Source: Fagopyrum homotropicum (taxonomy: Eukaryota; Streptophyta; Magnoliopsida; Caryophyllales; Polygonaceae). Taken from it: 64,000 nt of DNA. How positions within the stretch are numbered: position 1 is the stretch's first letter; each line of letters begins with the position of its first letter. Location: assembly GCA_033239125.1 (NCBI GenBank), contig BSWB01000005.1, forward strand, positions 16,483,447 through 16,547,446. The letters are read 5' to 3'. Positions 58,273 through 64,000 of the stretch are shown here, piece after piece. The position numbers and the translations under genes are program-made. A model generated the notes under the pieces. The model was not told where the DNA came from and did no database searches. It saw only the letters and a program-made list of their open reading frames with translations.

Positions 58273-61007
58273 TGTAACACCCCGAATTCTCAAAACTCGG
58301 GACATTACTGGTTAGGACCTCACAATGGGTCCCGACCTCAGTTGGACAACAATTTTACTAGGATCTTGCAACAAGACACAAATAAGAAAAACCGAAATTC
58401 ATAAAAATTACATTTGTAAAAGGATGAATGCAACAAAGTCTAACAGCCTATCATACTTAACAACAGAAAAGACTAACTGTCTTAACAAAAGGAAAGCCAA
58501 CAAAACAACAACCCACACCCCCACTCTAAGGAGTACGGAGACCCGGCTGACCACTACTTCCGAATCACTCAGCTGCTGTTCTAACTTGCTGTAAAACTAA
58601 AACCACAACAAAACAACCATTAGCTAGTTATCTAAACATTTGAAGAATAACAATAGCACACACACACATAAAATAAGAAACACTCATCATGCTTTCAAAC
58701 ACTCCATTTATTATCTTTATTTAAGTCATTCACTCTAATGATACTCATTTTGTGACACGAGGAATTCCCAAACCTCGCCTCCGCCCCCGTGTACCCATCA
58801 GGAGTGGATCCGATGCATCTCACCGTGTACCTGGATGGTCTGGGTATAGAGAACCTCCCAGTCTCCTGGCAGAGCTGGGCAGTGATGTCACGGCCCGTTA
58901 CACATACACTTGGACCTTAACACATAATAACAACGGTCGTCCTAACAAGTTGTTATTATAAACACACATCGTACACACCACCATTATCATTCAACTAACA
59001 TCCAGAAACCAGCTAAGTAAGTCGCAAGGACTTACCTTGATCAAAATCGTTATCTCAAATCTCAACTCGGTTCGAACCCGTGGTAACTCAAACGCCTGTC
59101 AAATAAGGCATGTGGATCAAAATCACATCCAGATGTCCAACCTCATGCGAAGGAATTACGGAAAAAGCTCTCTTACGGTAAAAGACCATTTTACCCTTAG
59201 TGCCGAAAATTCTCAAAGTCTAACATTAAAATCCAATATTTTCTTTTAGAACTAAATTCAAGGATCTGTTCTCAAGGGTAGTTTACTAGAGATTCAAAGG
59301 TTAATAAAGTTCTAGAATTTTAAAGGGTTGCTAAGGTCTGACCTTTATACTTAAGCTACTAGGATCCTACTTTGACGTAATCCCAGGTAAGAACTAGTTC
59401 TAAAGATTTTATGAGAAGGACTTAACGATCCTCGAACTTAAACTCTTTATCGTCTATAATTACCAAGAGAATAAGACGACCGGTTGGGTAGTCTACGCTA
59501 ACGTGCCATGTCGTAGAACATTGAAATATGTAACACGATTCACTTAAACGTAACCACATGTATAACCTTAGGATTAGAGACCGTAACTTACTGAGTCTAG
59601 CTAAAACAAAACACACTACCCACGAGTCTGTAGTACCTCCAGTGCGTATATTAACTCAATGAATTATCAGCCGTTTCTTAAACAAGATTGCAAAACAAAA
59701 AGGTGGCACCACTCATGATCTTACCTCTTCGACTACAGTGCGGCGGTTGTCCACTATACTACCCTATCCCTCTCACAGCCTTCCCATTTCTACCTAACAG
59801 GTCGGCAACCCAAAACAAACGCTACGATACACAGCAGCCGGAAGGGAAAGGAGAGAGACTCACCGAAGCTATGGTTGGCGACAACTCCGATCGTATCCCG
59901 CGGTCAGATTAAGTGGAGGCTAGATTCCGTACTGGACTGCCTTGGTAATGTTGATCCTTGTTTGCCGGCTGTGGTCCAACTTGTGGCGGTTCCGACTCAG
60001 CCACGTTACTACACGCTCGAGGAAAGACACAAAGAAAGACCCGGTGTTGGCTTCCTTCCGAGTGATTGCAGGACCAACTAGGATCTGTCACTGCTGGTGG
60101 AGGCGTCGTCTGCAGTAGGCTGAAGCTGGTCCGGTGGCTCGTACGCTGGCTCGACCGCACTCCCTACAGTACACCACTCCTCCTGGCTAGTGATTGCAGG
60201 ACAGAAAAGCGGCTCGAGTTGCAGTTAACACGGAAAGACAGAAGGGGAAGAGGAAGGGCAGGAGGTTACGGTCTTGGACTAACCTGGTGGTCGACGGAGA
60301 AGGTCGCAGGGCTTCGGTGGCTTCTAGTGTCGCTGCGAGGCCTCCAGGTGGTTGCAACTCGTCCCAGATCAGATGCGGAGTAGGAGGGCTTCGGCGACTC
60401 GTACCTTGGAGATGCAGTCCGGGTTGGTTGCTGGGTGCAGAGGCCGTGTGTGATCTCCCTGGGTTCTCGGTGGAGGCGGAGCGGCGTACCTGCTAGTCTC
60501 CGGTACGGCGTGAGGGCGGTGATCCAAGAGTGCCGAAAGAAAGCAGCCGGTTGTGCAGACAGTAGCGGGCAAGCTTTGCGTGTGAGGTTAATTAGGTTAA
60601 ATCATCTCATTAGGTTAAAACAAAGGTTAGGGATGATTAAGGGAATGGGCCAACAGGAGACTCACTGGGCCGAAAGGGAATGGGCCGGTCTGCTCATTAA
60701 CTAAAGTGGAAGGATAACTAGATCGGTATTCGTACGGGACCGCTCTTCGGTCTTATTTTAAAAGTACGGAATTATTTACGGAATTATATAAGTTATCATT
60801 TTATGTGAATTAAGGTCACATAAAATGGTAGAATTTAATATCGTCACATAAAATGATAGAATTTAATATCGTTTTTATTTTTATTTTTATTTTTATATTT
60901 AACGGAATAAAAGTTGGCGGATCGGAATCCGGGTGAATTCGGTATTAAACAGAGTTTAAATTATTTTATTTTTTTTTATTTATTTTTTATTTTTTTCGGG
61001 TATTACA
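58273..61007 (-). repeat. Element D 5' LTR (2735 bp)
   Basis: Near-identical to the 3' LTR. GC-rich island 59712-60582. The inner acceptor CAG of the intron-like block is changed to CAA here, leaving the adjacent ACAG. Confidence 0.9.
58586..59035 (-). other. Putative intron in element D 5' LTR
   Basis: Same donor as in the 3' LTR; the acceptor could shift 3 nt to ACAG because the inner CAG is mutated. Confidence 0.38.
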
Positions 61008-61012
61008 GGAGT
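61008..61012. repeat. Right target-site duplication of element D (GGAGT)
   Basis: Second GGAGT copy, followed by GGAGGATATAGAAG, the continuation of gene copy 6. Confidence 0.92.
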
Positions 61013-61145
61013 GGAGGATATAGAAGATATATTTGTGGTGATGGGCTGTGCTAGATGCCATATATATTGTATGGTATCTAAGAAAACCCCAAAGTGTGCA
61101 CAATGCGGCTCCACAAACCTGATTTTTATTCCCCCAGCGAAATAA
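61013..61145 (+). pseudogene. GIR-like gene copy 6, 3' part
   Basis: The rest of codon 37 through codon 80 and the stop; together with the 5' part 243 bp, in frame. The cysteine module is unchanged (GCARC...CAQC), so the gene was probably sound until element D landed. No start codon is in place for an N-terminally complete product. Confidence 0.88.
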
Positions 61146-63237
61146 TTGTGTGTTGTACGGCCCTCTTATGAAACGTGGTGCTTCCTTTGTTGCATCATCA
61201 TTGCTTCATAACATCGTTAAAATTTGGGGTCTTTAATTCATATATTTATTTCATGTCACATCTTTCGTTGATATATCAAGAAGTGCTATGACACATGATA
61301 TGTTTATCGTTTTAATTATTACTAGAAGTAGTTCTTTGTCATTTGAAATCAAGGACCTTTTTTATTTATAGTTATCATTTGAATCTACATCTATTGTTTA
61401 TGTTGAGGTATATCGTCTCAACTAGTTATAATTGTAGCGTTTGTGCCCGTGATTATAAATTTGTAGTACCCAAAAACATCACAAGCAAAAGGTAGTATTA
61501 TCTCGGATCTCACCCTAAATAGGTTTGATTTTTATCGAATCGGTCTCAAACCGACTCAACATATTTTCTTTTAACATCCTTAAGCCCTAATTTTATTTTC
61601 AGATTATTTCATTTGAGTAAATTTACCTTTATTGGATAAACATTTCATAGAAAAGTTGTCATTATCCATTCACCTTTTCACCATTAGTTGTTTTCTACAA
61701 AACATGTTAGTAATTTATAGAGGCTTTCATGTATGGAATCCCATACCACTTTTTGACTCTTATGTTAATGACACACTAGTATTTCTATCATTCGAGAAGG
61801 GTATCAAGTATACATATACATTCAACTAAGTTGTGACTAGAAAGTATTGATATAGATCCCCTCGGCAGCTGCCAAGAAATTATTTAAATATCATACCATC
61901 TAAGTTGCATTTGCTAGTTTCCCAATAAGTGATTTGTAACCATGAATTTATCTTTATAAACTTGATACAAATATTTTACGACTACAAAAATCATATGTAC
62001 AAATGAAATGTAATATAGTGAAAGAAATAAGTATAACTATACTTCAGATTTTTTAAGGTTCTGTTTTTTTAATAAATTTAAAATTCTCAACTGCTAAAAA
62101 GCGATCCAATTATGGTTTATCATAAGGTTATATTTTTACATTTTGTTTTGTATTGTTAACTATTGGTCATTATTAAAAATGAAGCTTCATATAAACTATA
62201 AAAAGCTTTATTGTGACGTTGTTCGTAAAACAAAACGACACTATCTTGTTATCCTTTGACCAATCTTTTCTGTTGGTCATCCAACCTATGTTATCCTTTG
62301 ACTCGCTTAACCAACAAGATAATTTAGCATGTGAAAATCACCAAATTTGTTAGGATGATATAAGCACATATATAGATTTTTCAAAAAAAAAAAGAATTCG
62401 TTGACAAAAAAGAGGAAGAAAAAAACGAAGAAATCATTAGATAAAAAATTATTTATTGTGTAATTTTTTTTTTGTTTTCCTATGCATTGAAAAAAATAAT
62501 TAAAAATAGAAACTTTTCAAATTAAACTTTTAATTTCCATTATTAATAGAGTACAATAATTTTAACTTAATTACTCTAAAAACGTTGTTATAAGGTAAAA
62601 GAGTAACAAATTTATTATTTCGAATCATCTCTTTTTCTACAATCTGAGAATTATTTTGTTGTATTTCTCAATTTATACAAAGGTTTGGAGTGTGTTGTGT
62701 GCAAAGCGGTAGCGGTAGAGGTTGAGGCAGGAATATCCTTTAAGGAAGAGGCAATGGTAAAGTCTAGTTTAAATACAAACGCTCTGTGAGAGTATCTTAA
62801 AAAAAATAACGTTTAAGACAATAATAACTAAAAATACTTACAAAACACCCTTATGGCATTAAATTGCTAAACGTTATCTCTACTAATATTGTTTTAGTAT
62901 TTTCAAACGTAGGTGTAATTATCATGGAAACAACATGTTTTTGATCCTCATAAGTATTAAATTGCTTGCCACTAATGTTCTTTGTATGTGTAGGTTATAA
63001 ACATAATTTACCCTATTATTATCTGTATAAATTTCCTTTTATTATGTTTAATACTAAAGTCATTATGAGATTTCCTTGTTATATGTTTCAATTAAATATA
63101 TTGTCACTAATAGTCTTGTTTTTTGTCATGGACTAAAGAGTTACAATATTATTTCGTAAATCGAAGCCACTATAGTTGGTGGACATTATGAGGCGACTAA
63201 AAATAGCACAAACTCAAGATTGAACATGATCTTGGAC

Positions 63238-63244
63238 TATAAAT
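63238..63244 (+). promoter_or_regulatory. TATA box of unit 8 gene
   Basis: TATAAAT 71 bp before the ATG at 63309, long-leader form. Confidence 0.6.
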
Positions 63245-63308
63245 CAACTTCATCAACTACTTCATCGCAATCATCAAGGAAAAAACGCTCTTACTCACAA
63301 CCTTCGCC

Positions 63309-63551
63309 ATGAACCCCAACAACAATGTTAAGAGTGAAAAGGATGCTTCACCACCGCAACAAGGTGGTAGTCAACCCAAATCCAGCGAGAACCCGAGGGT
63401 TGAAGAATCCATTGGAGTGGAGGATATAGAAGATATATTTGTGGTGATGGGCTGTGCTAGATGCCATATATATTGTATGGTATCTAAGAAAACCCCAAAG
63501 TGTGCACAATGCGGCTCCACAAACCTGATTTTTATTCCCCCAGCGAAATAA
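63309..63551 (+). CDS. GIR-like small zinc-ribbon protein, copy 7 (80 aa)
   Basis: Intact frame with Ala13, Gly48, His53 and Val58. At each of these four sites it carries the commonest state among the copies, so it is the nearest to a consensus. Cysteines 49, 52, 65 and 68 are present, plus Cys56. With its long leader it matches copies 4 and 6, which points to a right-hand sub-family of units. Product and role as inferred for copy 1: a small, probably nuclear zinc-ribbon protein of the GIR type without the EAR repression motif. Confidence 0.75.
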   Translation: MNPNNNVKSEKDASPPQQGGSQPKSSENPRVEESIGVEDIEDIFVVMGCARCHIYCMVSKKTPKCAQCGSTNLIFIPPAK

Positions 63552-64000
63552 TTGTGTGTTGTACGGCCCTCTTATGAAACGTGGTGCTTCCTTTGTTGCA
63601 TCATCATTGCTTCATAACATCCTTAAAATTTGGGGTGTTTAATTCATATATTTATTTCATGTCACATCTTTCGTTGATATATCAAGAAGTGCTATGACAC
63701 ATGATATGTTTATCGTTTTAATTTTTACTAAAAGTAGTTCTTTGTCATTTGAAATCAAGGACCTTTTTTATTTATAGTTATCATTTGAATCTACATCTAT
63801 TGTTTATGTTGAGGTATATCGTCTCAACTAGTTATAATTGTAGCGTTTGTGCCCGTGATTATAAATTTGTAGTACCCAAAAACATCACAAGCAAAAGGTA
63901 GTATTATCTCGGATCTCACCCTAAATAGGTTTGATTTTTATCGAATCGGTCTCAAACCGACTCAACATATTTTCTTTTAACATCCTTAAGCCCTAATTTT

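Larger units (their letters stand above)
51391..61007 (-). mobile_element. Element D: complete Ty3/gypsy LTR retrotransposon (9.6 kb)
   Basis: On the minus strand: 5' LTR 61007-58273, primer binding site 58269-58257, internal 58272-54126, polypurine tract, 3' LTR 54125-51391. Both LTRs are exactly 2735 bp and differ at about 12 sites by eye (0.4%). Perfect 5-bp duplication GGAGT. Structurally complete and young, yet the ~4.1-kb internal region has no gag or pol frame on the element's strand, so it must have moved with proteins supplied in trans. Confidence 0.92.
49873..61900 (+). repeat. Array unit 7, split by element D
   Basis: Unit DNA is 49873-51390 plus 61013-61900 (2406 bp together). 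It has the 12-bp leader insertion. The tail shares GGGGTCTTTAATTC with unit 3's tail. Confidence 0.9.
11105..64000 (+). repeat. Tandem array of ~2.4-kb gene-bearing units, with LTR insertions
   Basis: The phrase TAAGTTGCATTTGCTAG recurs at 11105, 13503, 15900, 34591, 47474, 49873 and 61901 (G/T variant at 34591). After removing the retroelements, complete units are 2396-2410 bp and nearly identical. Each has about 1.4 kb of AT-rich upstream DNA, a TATA box, the 80-aa GIR-like gene, then ~0.76 kb of 3' DNA. All units point the same way. The array continues beyond the right edge; its left limit is hidden by element A. Elements B and D sit in coding sequences and C in an upstream region. Confidence 0.95.
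61901..64000 (+). repeat. Array unit 8 (2100 bp, cut by window edge)
   Basis: Carries the gene at 63309-63551 and most of the 3' DNA. Right-group variants and the 12-bp leader insertion. The array evidently continues to the right. Confidence 0.9.

Overview
The window looks like nuclear DNA of a flowering plant, most likely a eudicot; the species cannot be told from sequence alone. The grounds are AT-rich non-coding DNA, a Tourist-like MITE, CACTA-type transposon ends, chromovirus-like Ty3/gypsy LTR retrotransposons with initiator-Met-tRNA primer sites, and a small plant-specific zinc-ribbon gene family. Bacterial features (operons, ribosome binding sites, CRISPR) are absent.

Layout. 1-5058 is a mosaic of transposon pieces: a 292-bp MITE (569-860), a broken AP-endonuclease (APE1L-like) gene fragment on the minus strand (1612-2480), two CACTA-like transposon ends (3649-3913, 4483-5058) and a short minisatellite (4321-4482). 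5059-11104 is retroelement A, 5'-truncated and on the plus strand, with decayed gag-pol and a complete 2.96-kb 3' LTR.

From 11105 to the right edge runs a head-to-tail array of a ~2.4-kb unit (about eight units visible, continuing past the window). Each unit carries one intronless 80-aa gene with a TATA box about 60 bp before the ATG. Its product has a C-terminal C-x2-C...C-x2-C module like the plant GL2-INTERACTING REPRESSOR (GIR) family. Five copies are intact (12501, 14898, 46472, 48871, 63309). Two are split by retrotransposons (17294/33754 and 51281/61013).

Three more retroelement insertions interrupt the array. B (17459-33748, plus strand) has the rare structure LTR-internal-LTR-internal-LTR, flanked by a perfect 5-bp target duplication TATAT. 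C (35014-45415, minus strand) has lost the outer end of its 5' LTR at a microhomology junction with repeat-unit DNA. D (51391-61007, minus strand) is complete, with two 2735-bp LTRs and target duplication GGAGT. By eye the LTR pairs differ by roughly 1.4% (C), 0.4% (D) and 0.1% (B), so C is oldest and B youngest. All four share LTR end sequences, a hairpin beside the polypurine tract, a GC-rich island in the LTR and an intron-like block in the LTR. None has an intact gag or pol, so the lineage is apparently non-autonomous yet recently active.

The main points of interest are the tandem gene array and its mosaic variants, the two gene copies broken by insertion, the three-LTR tandem element, and the conserved non-coding structure of these coding-dead elements.
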